From Gymnopus androsaceus JB14 (taxonomy: Eukaryota > Basidiomycota > Agaricomycetes > Agaricales > Omphalotaceae), in NCBI GenBank assembly GCA_009733575.1, contig ML769439.1, positions 219,527 through 283,526 on the forward strand: a stretch of 64,000 nucleotides of DNA, written 5' to 3'. The position numbers and the translations under genes were made by a program. Positions within the stretch are counted from its first letter, which is position 1, and every line of letters starts with the position of its first letter. Positions 22,419 through 34,562 of the stretch are shown here, piece after piece. A model generated the notes under the pieces. It was not told the origin of the DNA. It searched no databases and saw only the letters and a program-made list of their open reading frames with translations.

Positions 22419-23682
22419 TCAACAGTTCGGATATAGTGGTACATCTATGGACAAGTAAGGCCGTGCAACTTGCAACTCAGGAGGAATACAGTTGGCATCT
22501 CGGGAAAATTGGCTAAATAAAGCAAAGTCATCAGCCCTAGGAAACGATGGATAGGCGTTGTAGTTGTACGCCTGGGTGTCTAGGGAAGATAAGTAGTAAC
22601 TTCCATTTGTTTGTCGTGAAGCATGGTACGGCTCTGCTGGTATGATTGAATGGTCTCGAACTCCTACAGATGCTGAAGAAGACTCTTGCAACCATTGCAC
22701 TAAGATGTCGTTCGTAGAATTTGGCGGATCCGGGGACAAAGAAGACTCCCGCGGCGTTGAATATGATGAGTCCTCCTCTGACCCAACGACGATAGAAGAA
22801 TCGCTACGGCTTGAAGTGGTGAATGACACGATATCCAGATCCTGTGTTTCTTCTACACCAGAAACCCCACGACGCTTTATAGTGTGATAGCTATAGACAA
22901 ATAGTTTGTCCGTAGGATATTCAAAAGATCTTTGAAAGTGACTTACCGATTCTTCGCTGCAAGCCCAGTTCGACCATGAAAGTTTGAGCGGGCTGGAGAA
23001 TTTGCATAGGTAAGCTGAAGCTTTATGGCCTGAAACTTTTCTTACCTATCTTAGCCCACGCTGTTCCATGCTGTTCGACAGCCTGAATGAGTTTGTTGTC
23101 CTATTTTGATTTCAGAATGAACACTAGTACGAAAAAACATAAATGCTCTACCTCTGCAGGCGACCATCTTGCTCGATTAATATTTGGATCCAGAATTTCG
23201 CGCCACCTTTTGGCGCACTCTGTCGACGTATGAGCGGTTAAACATCAGTGGATTGCAGTCAAACCCACGATCGCTGTTTCGACTTTTGACAACCATCGAT
23301 ACCAAGGACCATCTATTTGGGCAATTAATGAGCGTCGAGCCTCATCATTGACAGGGCTGTTGACATACCTTTCACCGTATCGTTCCATACCCAAGGCAAG
23401 CATAGCATCTTCCGTCGGCGACCAAGATCCCTTAATAAATGTGAAAGCCATATTGGACGTCCACCGTTTGCGACAATCCCTATTTGAGCGGTTCGGTACA
23501 TGTTTTGAAATTGCAGTCCACTTCGATGGATTTGGATTGTGAGGGTCCTCTGAAGTCACTAGAAGTTAAGAAATCGTTTGAAAATGATGTACAACTCCCA
23601 AAAGCTCACCTTTTTCGATTGCATATTTAAGTAACTGGTCCTCTTCAGGCGTCCAAATTTTGCGACCTTTATACTGTGGCAT
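22419..23682 (-). CDS. Three-repeat MYB-like DNA-binding protein
   Basis: Read on the minus strand. Repeat 1: RKIWTPEEDQLLKYAIEKG ... SKWTAISKHV with RCRKRW-like text split by an intron. Repeat 2: GSWSPTEDAMLALGMERYG ... RWSLVSMVV ... RNSDQCAKRWREI, split by introns near 23368 and 23270. Repeat 3: RARWSPAEDNKLIQAVEQHG, AWAKIA and GRTGLAAKNRY. The spaced tryptophans and the W-helix-turn-helix pattern are those of animal/fungal c-MYB/CDC5-like R1R2R3 proteins. The C-terminal exon (22829-22419) is a Ser-rich, low-complexity tail. Start chosen at 23682 (MPQYKGRKIW), immediately before repeat 1; an upstream in-frame ATG at 23766 exists. Likely nuclear. It lies tail-to-tail with array copy D; no functional link can be shown. 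Confidence 0.88.
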
Positions 23683-25119
23683 GAATAGATGTAGTGGCAG
23701 CGGATATGGTATGCAGTAGAAGCTTGAGTGATTAAACGAGAGACCTATAAAAGCGAGATGATCCAACAGAAACGTGTGAAATCTTGCCGTATACAGGCAA
23801 ATCTTATAGTTTTCTTACCTGCGCCTATTTCATTGGCATTTGTATGCTGCGGATAGAGCCAGGCTATCAAGTTCCCTACTGTACAGAAAGGATAAGGAGT
23901 CCTTGAATAATCAGGCCATTTATATATTTATCTGCTTCTGTGAAACTCGAAGGATGCAGTGCTGTTCACACGAGGTTCAGATGAGGAAGGAAGGTATGAA
24001 ACCTACGGAAGGAGCGCGGATCTGGGTCGTTATGATGATTCGATAAGCTCTAGCAGTGACTTCTCACCAACAACTCACCAAGTTGATACGGCGTGCCCCC
24101 GAAAATACCTACTTGACACGGCGTGTTTCTGCGGGTGCAGTTATACTCTTGCATCTTCAATAGGAAAGGATTAACGTGTTAAGTGACAGGTCCGTGTTTG
24201 ATTCCGGCGCTGATTGATCGGAGGATCTAAAATCTTCAGCTTTGACTTTTCCTTTCATAGCTATATCATACTACAACGGTTCTAGTATTTACAATTTCAT
24301 ATATTCATAAGCATATAGCACCAAGCATATATTCAGGTGGCTTTTCGGAAGGTTTCAATTGTCCTTTATTAACTGCATCTTATCCTACTGAGGGACAGGG
24401 GATTTGCGCTTTATAAGCCTACGGTAAAACGGAGCCTTGGTGAGAAAACGCGGAATGACGCCAATGTTCAGATCCAGCCGAATAAAAACGGAATAACGGT
24501 GAGATTCAGACGGGGAGCAACCGGAAACATGGGGAAGTTTGTCAAGACCATTGGCGCGGCACAGCAAATGTTTGAATTGCGATATTCGATTTCGTACATT
24601 CGTGCATTCATACTGGAATGTTGGCTTCCCCATGACAAATTCTTTAATTGGCCCACGAGGTAAGTTCAGAAAGGTTCAAGATGCTTATCAGGCTGGCGTA
24701 AAATTACCGTCGTGTAGGGCTGCGAGATTTGAGTCAAATAACGACACCCATTCATAAAAAGTCCAAGGAAAAATTTTGAAAAAATTTTCCGACTCCCTAG
24801 TCGCCTGTATACTAAGTATTCTCAGGTTTCAAGCAGGCTGTAGTAAAACATTTGCTAACTACTAATCCAAAGGAAACATGTACTCGTTCCAACAAGCGTT
24901 CCAAGCCTTCAATACCAGTACTTGCTTAATCTTATAAATCACTTAAAGTCTCCAAGGCTGTAAATAGACTAGGGGTCTTTGAGCCTGAAAACTATCGTAT
25001 ATGCAGGAGGTCGTGTGTACAATTTAGCAGTCTGACGCGTCGTAGCGCCAACGCGACAAGGCTAAACATGTGGGCGCTTAACGGGTTTCGGTGTGCTTGG
25101 GAGAGCGGGGGCTCCCTAA
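23683..25119. other. Intergenic, no gene seen
   Basis: Promoter side of the MYB gene, then about 1.2 kb where I found no supportable ORF, RNA gene or repeat. Confidence 0.35.
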
Positions 25120-25121
25120 TA

Positions 25122-25476
25122 CTGCAGCATTTCGATCACTTCGGCAGGGGGTGTGACCTGTGACCAGCCTGCCGAAATTCTCATTTCGTCAATGAGCCCG
25201 GTGACTTGTGACTTGCCGAAATTTTTGTCAAAGAAGTAATAAAAAGTGGAATCTAGAGGTCCATTAAGTACATGATTTTGCTTTTAGTTAATCTTTCACT
25301 CACGGATTGAATACCTAAACTTGTAGAAAGCCAAGTACATGGGAAGAAAAAAATTGAAATTTATTCACCCAAAAAAATTTTCGGCAGATGGCCTGGTGAA
25401 CTGTGAACCCTGTGACATTTCGGAAAATTTCAGAGGTCTGTGACCTGTGACTGCCGAACTGATCGAAATGGTGCAG
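25122..25476 (+). mobile_element. MITE with TA target duplication, CTGCA(G/C)CATTTCGATC family
   Basis: A 355-bp element flanked by TA (25120-25121 and 25477-25478). The terminal inverted repeats of about 26 bp match at all but two positions (left CTGCAGCATTTCGATCACTT, right as its reverse complement with C for G at two places). Inside, the words GTGACCTGTGAC and TGCCGAA recur in both orientations. The TA duplication suggests the Tc1/mariner group. The element at 58833-59225 has related ends. Confidence 0.75.
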
Positions 25477-25478
25477 TA

Positions 25479-26914
25479 GTCAAGAGTTTCTCCGATTCTC
25501 CGAAAGGTTTCAAGTTCTCAACTTACAGGGGTTCGGAATAGATTCTTCCATAAATACTTATCGATTATCCTTGACGGAGATGTAGGAGAGGAGGGTAGAT
25601 AGTGAGCTTGAGATGGTCCTAGTACTCGCATTGCAGCTCTGTTGACATTCAGCACATCGGAACAAGGAGAATGGAGAGAGTGGAAAGTGAGTGAGTCGAG
25701 CTGAGACTCGGGAGTAGTCCTTCAACAAAGAGATGCAGCCTCAGAGAAACTCTTGATAGCTTAAACTGGATTTACATTTAAGCTCGCTATGGATAACTTG
25801 CATGCATCTGAAAAGCAAGCCCGAGCATGAGCATTGCTTCCTTCAGCATATTCTATTCCACAGGTATCCTGTTGAGAGTTAGGTACCATACAATCCGAAT
25901 GCGCCTTTAATTTTTTCTAAAATTGCCAGATTTCTTTTGTACTTTTTTGGGCCAAAAAATTTGGGAATCGATGAACTAACAATCACAATTGGTACAGTAC
26001 TCGACTCCTCTAGTTTCTATACCTACTCGTATATCTGTACAACTATTCAGTACTTAAACTGCGATCGCCAAGGCGACAAATTTTCTGGAGGACATACAAG
26101 CTAAGTACTGCTGAATTTGTTGTGAAACGAAAGAGCTCAGCCGGTACAACCTCAACAGGGGAGGGAATTGAGCATCGAGACGGACGGGAACAAGAACTAT
26201 TAATTGGTAGTTCGTATCTATCTACTTTATATACGGAAGCAGATAGGGGTACGTGCAGTAACTTCAGAATGAGTATCTCGAGCTGATGATACGTATACTG
26301 ATGGTAGGCCATCCAACATCTGGGCGGTTTCGGCGGTTTCGACTGGGATGTCATAGCGAAGAATCAACTGTAGAATTTCGCTTGAATCACAACGGGAACG
26401 GAGTTTTTCTAGGTTTGTACTATGTAGGAGCACCCTGGAGCACCGCCCATAAGTTATTCTAGTCATCTTTCTATCCATCTATTAGGCCTAAAGCAGTCCC
26501 CTCCAAGAGGTTGACGACGAAAGTAAGGAGCCTCGTTATTTCTCATTTCCGACTACCTCTTAGAGGGATTGGTCACCAAGCTATCCATCTATCTGATATC
26601 GGTAACCAGCTGGTGAGTTTGCTTTTTTCTTTCTTTGGGCTGTACTTATTTTGTCGTAGTTCACCGTCACGATTCCACTGCGCATATGTGATTTCAATAA
26701 GGCCTTTTTCAGTCAGAAGACTTGATTCATGCAAGCTGCGGGTAATAGAACCTCACCGAATGACTATCATTCCAAGCAGTGCAAAGCCAACCCATGGCCG
26801 AGGTTCCTCAGACAAGTCAGTGATTTTGGTAGAGCGTTTCAAACAGTCACATATCCTCTCATTAGAGATAGTAGCCGAGGCGTGGATCGTGAAGATTCGT
26901 CAGTTTAAGTATCA
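25479..26914. other. Intergenic, no gene seen
   Basis: Several short open frames, none with intron-consistent coding character or recognisable motifs. It contains the 3' flank of the FAD monooxygenase gene. Confidence 0.35.
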
Positions 26915-28935
26915 TTACTCATCCTGGCCTTCTTCTTTCCCGCCATATTGTTCCATCAATCGTAAAGCCTCTTGTACAGCACCATCCAAGGACGTGTTCC
27001 ACGCTGAAGAGAAAGGGACTCAGGATTCTCAGCAATGCTACCAAAATGGTAAACTCACCCCATCCCCAGTTTTTTCCCAAGGCAGCTCCAATCTCTGCTA
27101 ACTTCTCCTTCCGCTCACTCTCTTCTAGCAATTCCAACTTCTGGCTGTCTTCACTTCCAACTTGGGTGGGAAGCAATCCCGGCAAATCAAACGTCAACTG
27201 CAGATATCTTCCATTTCTACGGCTCCTCTCCATGACTTCGAGTGCAAAAGGACGGCGAACGGCATCATAGACCGATAATGCACGCTGAATATCTTCACGT
27301 GAGGATATCTGACCGAGGACGGTAGCTAGTATGTATGCATCCTAATTTTCTCAGTCAATAGATCCAGAATCATGGGCAAAGAACCGCTTTACCTCGACAG
27401 CTTGACCTGCCCCCGATCCTTGATGTGGGGTCATTGCATGTGCCTGTATTGAAGGGTGTCGGTGCAGATAAAATAATCTCGAATAAAATTTACAAACGGC
27501 ATCTCCCAGAAGCACTACTTGACCAGAAATAAAGGAGCTCATCGGAAGGACAGTATGTATTGCCCAGTCTATCGGATTCACGATGCACTACCAAAATTAT
27601 TATTTCAGAACTCAACGTAGAAGCTCGACTTGGAAAAAGAGAAACTGACGTCAATCATTGCTTGTACGTCTTCTTCCCATCCTTCAAATGCGCTAAATGC
27701 GTTTTTAAACGCTTCAGGATCTGCTCCACGGTTAATTATGGACATCCATGGGCCATCGTATTCGGTGTTCTCCAACTCATGTTTGGAGACGAATGCAACA
27801 AAGTTGATCATTCTGCCTTCGGAGATGCGGTAGGCGAGGATGTGCTGTTAGGATTATTAAATCAGTAATGAGATGTGTGGATGATAGAAGATAATTTTGG
27901 ATCAACTTTTGGTACGGAGGAAAGGAACCTATAAAGTGACGGCACTCACAGCGCTTTTCCCGAGATACTACCCAAGCTGGATCAGCCACGCTTAATCCTC
28001 AGTATAAATCCAAACACATGCGCACCATAATTCCAGCAGTCGCACTCAACAACCTATGTCCCGGTGCCCTCTCTCTCAGTTTATCCACAGAAATCAATGC
28101 GCGATAGGCATTCGTCCCAGCCCACACCGGCTCTAAACTATAGCGCAATTCGGCTTCCGCCTTTAAATCCTTTACGTCTTGAGCGCGCTCACGCAGAACT
28201 CCTGCTCGAACGGAAGATTTCAATCCATCAGCACCTACGAGAATGTCGCAGGAGGCAGTGGTGCCGTCCGCAAAGCAGAGTTGAACTGCAAGGGGAGGTC
28301 CGCCTGATGATTGCGTGTAAGAGACGAGTCGCTTGGACGTGTAGGTTTGGATTCGATCAGGAAGATGATTAATTATAGTCTTCTGGTAGTCGGGTCGATG
28401 GAGAAATACAACAGAGCCTATAAGTAATATCATCGCCAAACCATCAGATAACAATAAGTATCATATAACTTACCTTCTGCCACTAGAGAGAAAAATTCTT
28501 CACCCTCAGCTTGGTTAGACTTGCGGAATACCCAATTGACGACTACCAGTACAAATCTTGTCAGTGTCAATAAGAGTGGCTAGATGAGAGGAATACCTGG
28601 ACCCTCCTGTCTTCCTCCGGCAAAAGTCTTCAGTAGATCTTCATCGAGCCCAAGCTTCTGGATAACTCGCCATACTCCTGTATAATTTGCGTTACCTGAA
28701 CACCAAGTATAAACAAATTAAACTCACTCGGAAAGACTCCAATCCCTGCTCCGATCTCTGCTAGTGCTTGCGCACTCTCGTATATTGATACATCAATGTT
28801 TGGGAAACGGGATAAAGCCAAGGCAAGTGTGAGGCCACCGATTCCTGCTCCGCTACATGGGATTTGTTTGCGATACAGCAGAGGAAGATAAGAAGGAACG
28901 TAGTACCATATAGCTACTCGAAGATTGGTATTCAT
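26915..28935 (-). CDS. FAD-dependent monooxygenase, salicylate hydroxylase-like
   Basis: Group A flavoprotein monooxygenase. Motifs in order: CGAGIGGLTLALAL (GxGxxG for the FAD ADP moiety, created across the first intron), EIGAGIGVFPRVW, LHRPDYQKTI, CDILVGADGLKSSVR (DG motif), then VVLLGDA ... HAMTPHQGSGAGQAVED (GD motif, with an intron inside) and a C-terminal VYDAVRRPFA helix. It ends ...GAVQEALRLMEQYGG at 26915. Exon 1 is 28935-28907, exon 2 28852-28728, exon 3 28677-28597; further introns are short and close in frame, including 54-nt and 66-nt ones that skip in-frame stops. Such enzymes hydroxylate aromatic acids or polyketides with NAD(P)H and O2. The substrate cannot be told. Neighbours (hydrolase, decayed P450, ABM enzyme) hint at a metabolic cluster. 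Confidence 0.88.
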
Positions 28936-30679
28936 TCCTGAGATTTAGCCTGAGTGGGAGACTGGAGGAGGAGGACTTTTGAATTTATGATGAAGTTGAA
29001 AGCATTTGATAAAATAGCTGGGCCACAAGATCTTTTGTCACATCGAACTAGTAGTGATATAGAATTTTTGATATATTGATAGAGATTTCAACATCAAGAC
29101 AGTCAATGACTTCTCAAGTGTGCAGGGGGTGGAAACCGGTTGTATGAGATGGCCAGTTTTAGTGGTCGGAGGAGAAAGATTCGACACTGCGAAGAAAATC
29201 ACAACTGGTGCACCACATACGCATAGATTTATGTTACATGTAGAATGCTTAAACCAACTATTGGATCATGATGTATGGAAATCAGAAGGTACGACACGCA
29301 TAATTAATACTTAATAACCACTTGCTAGTACTCGGAGAAATAGTTATAGAATAGAATACGCCAAGAATACGCCATCCCCGAGGTGTATGCGCCTGCGTAA
29401 AACACCTTCACTGTTCAAGTTGCTCTAACTGTGCTTTTAGAAGTCGTCTGAAAGAAAGAAGCGCCACGACTTTATTTACTCGCCAAGATCAGTTAATCAT
29501 CATGGTTGACTGACGGATGAAATTAGGGAAAAATGCAGGATAAAGGACGCGCCGAGAACCTTGCACGCCTTGGAGATTTGAATATCCTGAAAACGCATCT
29601 TCGAGAACCACCCCGTGGCTTCCGCCCTAACTAATGTCTACCATGCGGGTCACCACCTGTTACGATTTTACAACCAATATTGTCATCACAGTTGCTCCCC
29701 CTCTGACTTAGATTTTCCACAGCAGCTTTAGATTCCAATCTACTACAAGAGTTTCAAAGTCAACATGTGCCATGCGAGGTTCAAAAAAAAAACGAAGAAA
29801 AAAGACTTTAAACTTACACCCTCGTAATCGGAGAGGCAATAACGCTCGAAAGAAAGAGGGCCATTATTGTGATGTAGAAACGCATATTCGGATTCGGTCG
29901 TGGGTGGAAAGTGTAAAAAAGACTGTGTAGCTTAGGATAGAATGGCTCTTAAGGTGCGTCAGTTCGAAGGTTATATCGAGGGTTGTAAAGTACCTACCAG
30001 CCAAAATGAAGAAATGAAGGAAGAGATGAAAGACGAAGATATAGTTTGAGGCTGGAGTAGAGGTTCCCTTTTAAAAGGTTTCCAGCGCCGAATTCGGTTT
30101 CCAAATTGTATACCGCATTTGGAGACCTCGTCAGATATGTAGGATTCTGAAGAGAAAGATGGACAGTTTAGGTGGATCCAGATTCCTAAGACGACTACGA
30201 CTGATACATCGAGGGTCTGACGAACAATAGATTTTGAAGGATCACTAGAAGATGCTCGTCTGAGAATATTTCGGCTTGAATGTTGCCAAATGCAACATCC
30301 TCATTGCTGGTAGATACAATTACAGATCATAGACAACTAGCCGACGTCCGTGAATTAGGCGAAAGTCATTCTTGAACTTGTAGCGCTTCCTTGCTTCCAG
30401 ACATATATCATAGTACTCACTGGACAATTCGGTCTTCATCAACAAATCAACCTTCCCCGAGGTGTCGAGGTGCCGGACGGTCGAGACGAGATGATTCGTG
30501 GTTCTAATTAAGCAGCCTGCTCTGGCAAATGCAGTTGCGGCAAGTTACGATGCCACTACAGATACATAAGAATTGGAGCTAACAGATCATCAAGTTATCA
30601 TAGGCAGTGTATACTATTATCATTATATCCTTCTCAACCAACAACAAAAGAGAAAGCTATGCGCCAATCGTATTTTATA
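28936..30679. other. Long intergenic region, no gene seen
   Basis: 1.7 kb between the FAD monooxygenase start and the end of the hydrolase gene. Only short, shadow-like frames; no tRNA, repeat array or recognisable domain found. Confidence 0.35.
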
Positions 30680-31786
30680 TCAAGTAGAACAAGTGGAATC
30701 AGAATCATGATAGTGTTCCTGAACAAACTTGAGGATAAGTTTGTTCGTGACATCTGGTGCTTCATAAAACGGTGAATGTCCAACACCTGGCAGGAGATGA
30801 AATTCGTATTGAGAGAACTGATGATCCTTCAACCACTTCTCTAGTTTCCAGGCGAATAGATGCTGGTCCTCCCCTCCATGAATTACCAAGTACGGAAATT
30901 GATTAACAGCCGCGGCCATGATGGCGGTCTCATCCTGCTTACGCATAAGCATGGACTGTCGCACTATCGGTGGCTAAAAACCTTAGTATAAGTACAAACG
31001 CAGTACCAGGAAGCAATTGGGGATAGTTACTCTCGGAGCTGTACCTCCTATCCATTTAGCATACACATCGTATGGTAGTTCGTATTCCGGGGCAAAGCAA
31101 GCCAAAACGAAGTCGGGAAGGGTTTTAGCGAACAATGCAATGTCTTCCGTTATGAGTCCTGGGATAAGGCTAACTATATGAGGATGGATAATTTCCGAAT
31201 GCATGTTGTGATGAGGGAAGGATCCTATCAATATTTGACCAGCCAGAGAATCTGGCCCATACTTGGCTACAACGTCAGGGGGAACGATCCCTGTCACAGA
31301 GATTTGCAAATGAGGGGAAAAAAAGGACAGAATAAGTATGTACCACCCATCGACCTATTAGATATATATTGTCAATAAGAGTTCCAGCCGGATGGAGGAA
31401 GAAAAGGCACACCATGTTGCTGCAAAAGGCTTATGAACACCATAAGCATCGATTACAGCTTTGAAATCTCCAGCTTGACGCTCAGATGAGTATGCCTCTG
31501 CGTTTAGTGGTCCCTCACTTCGACCGCATCCACGAAGATCGTAACGTATCTTCAATCATCGTACATATCAACCAACACGCTCTGAAAGATCCAAATAAAA
31601 ACATACAATGTACAGATTTTCCAGCATCATGGCGTCAGTGTACTGCTTCTCGAACACATCAGAGGTACAAGCAAATCCATGGACGAACACGACCGCTGGC
31701 TTGGATGGATTTCCACAAGCCGCAGCCCAAATTTTGGTACCATCGGGGGCTGTCACGAACTGGCCTGGGGAGATATCAAGAGACAT
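30680..31786 (-). CDS. Alpha/beta-hydrolase, 293 aa, with the nucleophile Ser on an 11-nt exon
   Basis: Exons on the minus strand: 31786-31607, 31549-31413, 31354-31344, 31290-31031, 30973-30680; all phases close to a 293-aa protein. HG oxyanion motif: VVFVHGFACTSDVF. RYDLRGCGRSEGP follows strand 4. The nucleophile elbow ATWSMGG is assembled from exon 2 (..ATW), the 11-nt exon (completing W, then S, M, G and the first base of G) and exon 4. The acid is probably the Asp in VIHGGEDQHLF; the catalytic His is in LLPGVGHSPFYEAPD. This is the full triad of a soluble esterase/epoxide-hydrolase/haloperoxidase-like alpha/beta-hydrolase; the substrate is unknown. No signal peptide is seen. Without the micro-exon the gene would be misannotated as lacking its active site. 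Confidence 0.88.
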
Positions 31787-31878
31787 CGGTAAGGAAAGGA
31801 ATAAAAAGGATGTAATTTAACGCAAACAAAGAACATGCTGAACATGTAAATATATCCTCGTCGCACCCAAATAAAACG

Positions 31879-31920
31879 TAAGGCTTCCTCCATAAGGCTT
31901 CCTCCATAAGGCTTCCTCCA
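31879..31920 (+). repeat. Three perfect 14-bp tandem repeats upstream of the hydrolase gene
   Basis: TAAGGCTTCCTCCA occurs three times head to tail, about 95 bp upstream of the hydrolase ATG (minus-strand gene). On the gene's strand the unit reads TGGAGGAAGCCTTA. It could be a regulator binding array or simple slippage. Confidence 0.8.
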
Positions 31921-34562
31921 CCAAATGTCATTATTCCTGATCACCTCTTGATGAAATATTTCAATACGGTGCTTGAAACGTACTTTGAGTGTCCTGCAGT
32001 TCCCTCTTCTCATTTCTCCAATGGTCTGCAGTCACCGGCCGAGACTGAGAGAGCAGAGCAGAGCGAAGAATGAATCTCTATACATCATTGGAACCAGTGG
32101 CAGAGCGAACATGCAGTCGGAGAACAAATCATTTCCACCGAAGAACCAGAAAGTCCATCTATTTCATACCAGACAACATACGACAGGCTTCCTGAATGAA
32201 AGCCAAATAGAAGCACAGTTCCTTCTCGGAAAAATACTAGTACTTCGCCTTGAAATAACCCCTCTTCGACAGAGCAGGCAGCGCCAAAGGCAAGCAAGAT
32301 AATCCCATCTTCGACGCCAAGACAGTTTGTTCGAGTCAAGAGGGGAAAAAAGAATGGTGGGTGGGAAACGGACGGCTCAACGACTTCTGTGTCAAAGTGC
32401 GACAAGTTCGCGGTAAGCACCACCAATGGCAAGCCCGAGAAATATCGGAGGTATTATACGGGGAAAACCTCCCAAAGTCTTCCTCAAAGGCTATAATTGC
32501 ATCATCGTTTTTGTCACTTCGCCCACAGAAAGACACAGAGCAATTCTAATGACGCAATCATGTCCAAGAAGCAGTGTTGATACATAGAACAGGGGCTCCT
32601 GAAGTGGTAGGAGCACATTATGAGGCTCGATTTGGATGAAGGTCGGTAATTAGAGGCCCATGAAGACGTTTCTGAAACTTTGTCCAATATAGGGCGGATA
32701 TGGGTAAGATGGATGATTGTAGAGCGACAAAGAAGCTCCGCTGTAATCTAATAATGAACAAGTTAGTACGTGTACACATAGGGAGTATGTAGGCTTACTC
32801 AAGCTTTGACCAAGATATACACCAAGACAGCCACACGTTGAGGAGAGCTTCTCTGTGCACCAAAATCCTTAAATTAACGATGAAGTACAGGACTGGCGAG
32901 TGAATTCATGCAGCGCTGCTAGACTAAGGGAAGACATGTTAGTAGATGCATTTTAACACCAGGCAATTATTCAGAAAAAATATATATAGTAGTCTCATGC
33001 GCGTTTGGCGTCGAAGTGAGCTGAGTTATTTTATCATCATGGTAGAGACCAGGCGAAAACCATTTAAGAAGATGAAATAGGCTTACTTCTAGGTGTGCCC
33101 GTGGTTCAAATTGGTGGTCAAGCAAGAGCTTGTAGTTGCAGCCGGAGCAGGAGAACCAAATGGATAGCAAGCTAATGCTACGACATTGGAAGATTTCCGT
33201 GGGTCTCTTCTTCACCAAATTTTGGAGAGATTGTGAGAGTGAGATGCTGAGAGCGAACCGAGGTTGTGGTTGACGTTGAAAGTTGAATTTTGAAAACTTA
33301 CAGGCGTGTCAGTCTTATGTAAATTATCTTATCTTATCTACCCGTTTATTTCCGATCACATTATGTACGCGACGCGCCGACACCGACAGCTGCTCACTGG
33401 ACCACTCTCATCACAGAGCTAGAGGATCTCTCCCATCGCCATTAAATTCTCGCACCAACGTACTCTTATCACTCTCAGAAGTTATAGAGATGCATTCTAT
33501 CGGACTAGCTCTGGCTGTGTCGACAAACGGCGCCACTTGTACCGAAAATCTCTTACCCTCGACTTTGACGGTCTTTCATTTAAAATATCGTAGCTATGGT
33601 CAAACCTCGGTGGATGCTTGATTGTCTGCGATCATCCATAATCAAATACGAAGCAGGACCAAGATTTAGGGTGCTTTCGGAGAAGGATGATATGAGGGTT
33701 ATCGAAACTTTTAGTTAATTGTTGGTAATCTTGTCGTACAGGAGGAGAGGTATGTGCTCCCTCCGACCTTCTAACTTGCCAGTGCTCAATCGATCCAAAA
33801 GGATCGAAATTTTATAGGCCAAAAACTGTATACCCTGTATGGGACACTGGTTTTCAGCGCGTCGAGTTCACAGCGATATGACACCTTATAATCGTGGCGT
33901 AGCAGGTATTATTGTGCACTAGAACTTCATAGTGCTTTGCTCCTCCTTTTGCTCCTCGTTTAACCGGAAAATCCGAATAATAATCCATTTGCAATTCCCC
34001 CATTGTACCACTCGAGAGGACTATTTGGAACAGAACAGACTCGAAGGAGGAGGAATGCGTTATGTGTATAAAGGGTTAAACAGCCAAGTCACAACCGACA
34101 TAAACATCCAAGACTCGGGGATTTTACGGTATGTTGATATATCCATAGGCTGTGGCATAGGTAGAGACTTGCATTGGTCATTTCATTTCATCTCGCTAGC
34201 ATGTATTAATGGAATGCTTCTGACTCGTTTCTTCTGTAAGCCTGCTAGTTTTCTCTTTCTGCGTAACGCGATGCTTTCTCGCTAGTTCCCGCCTATATCG
34301 TTTTCGGAGGTGCTTCCTAACGCAACTACATCGTTCATTAATCTCAGTAACCTTTGTTCACGCTCAAAATCAACCTATAGGAATCTTCAGCGTCAAACAC
34401 GGGAGGGAAGGTTTCTTCGCGAGTGCCAGGCGAGTGCTGTCCTTTGGAATACTTCGTGATCCTTCGAAATCTAAATAGCAACTGATATTGCACTGGCTTT
34501 GTCGAATGGGTTACACGGTATAACTGAGGTATATCCGAATCCGAAGTATCGTTACAAGTGGC
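31921..34562. other. Long intergenic region, no gene seen
   Basis: Short ORFs on both strands (for example around 32085-32432 and 33932-34285) show no domain, no consistent intron pattern and no homology I recognise. Confidence 0.3.

Noticed and set aside
26511..27101. 196-codon plus-strand ORF
   Set aside because: Overlaps the C-terminus of the FAD monooxygenase on the other strand and has no domain; antisense shadow.
32085..32432. 115-codon minus-strand ORF as a gene
   Set aside because: No motif, no supporting splice sites, and overlapping frames of similar length on both strands.
33932..34285. 117-codon ORF as a P450 N-terminal exon
   Set aside because: It lacks membrane-anchor or hinge features and lies too far from the LPGPP hinge exon for the usual intron size.
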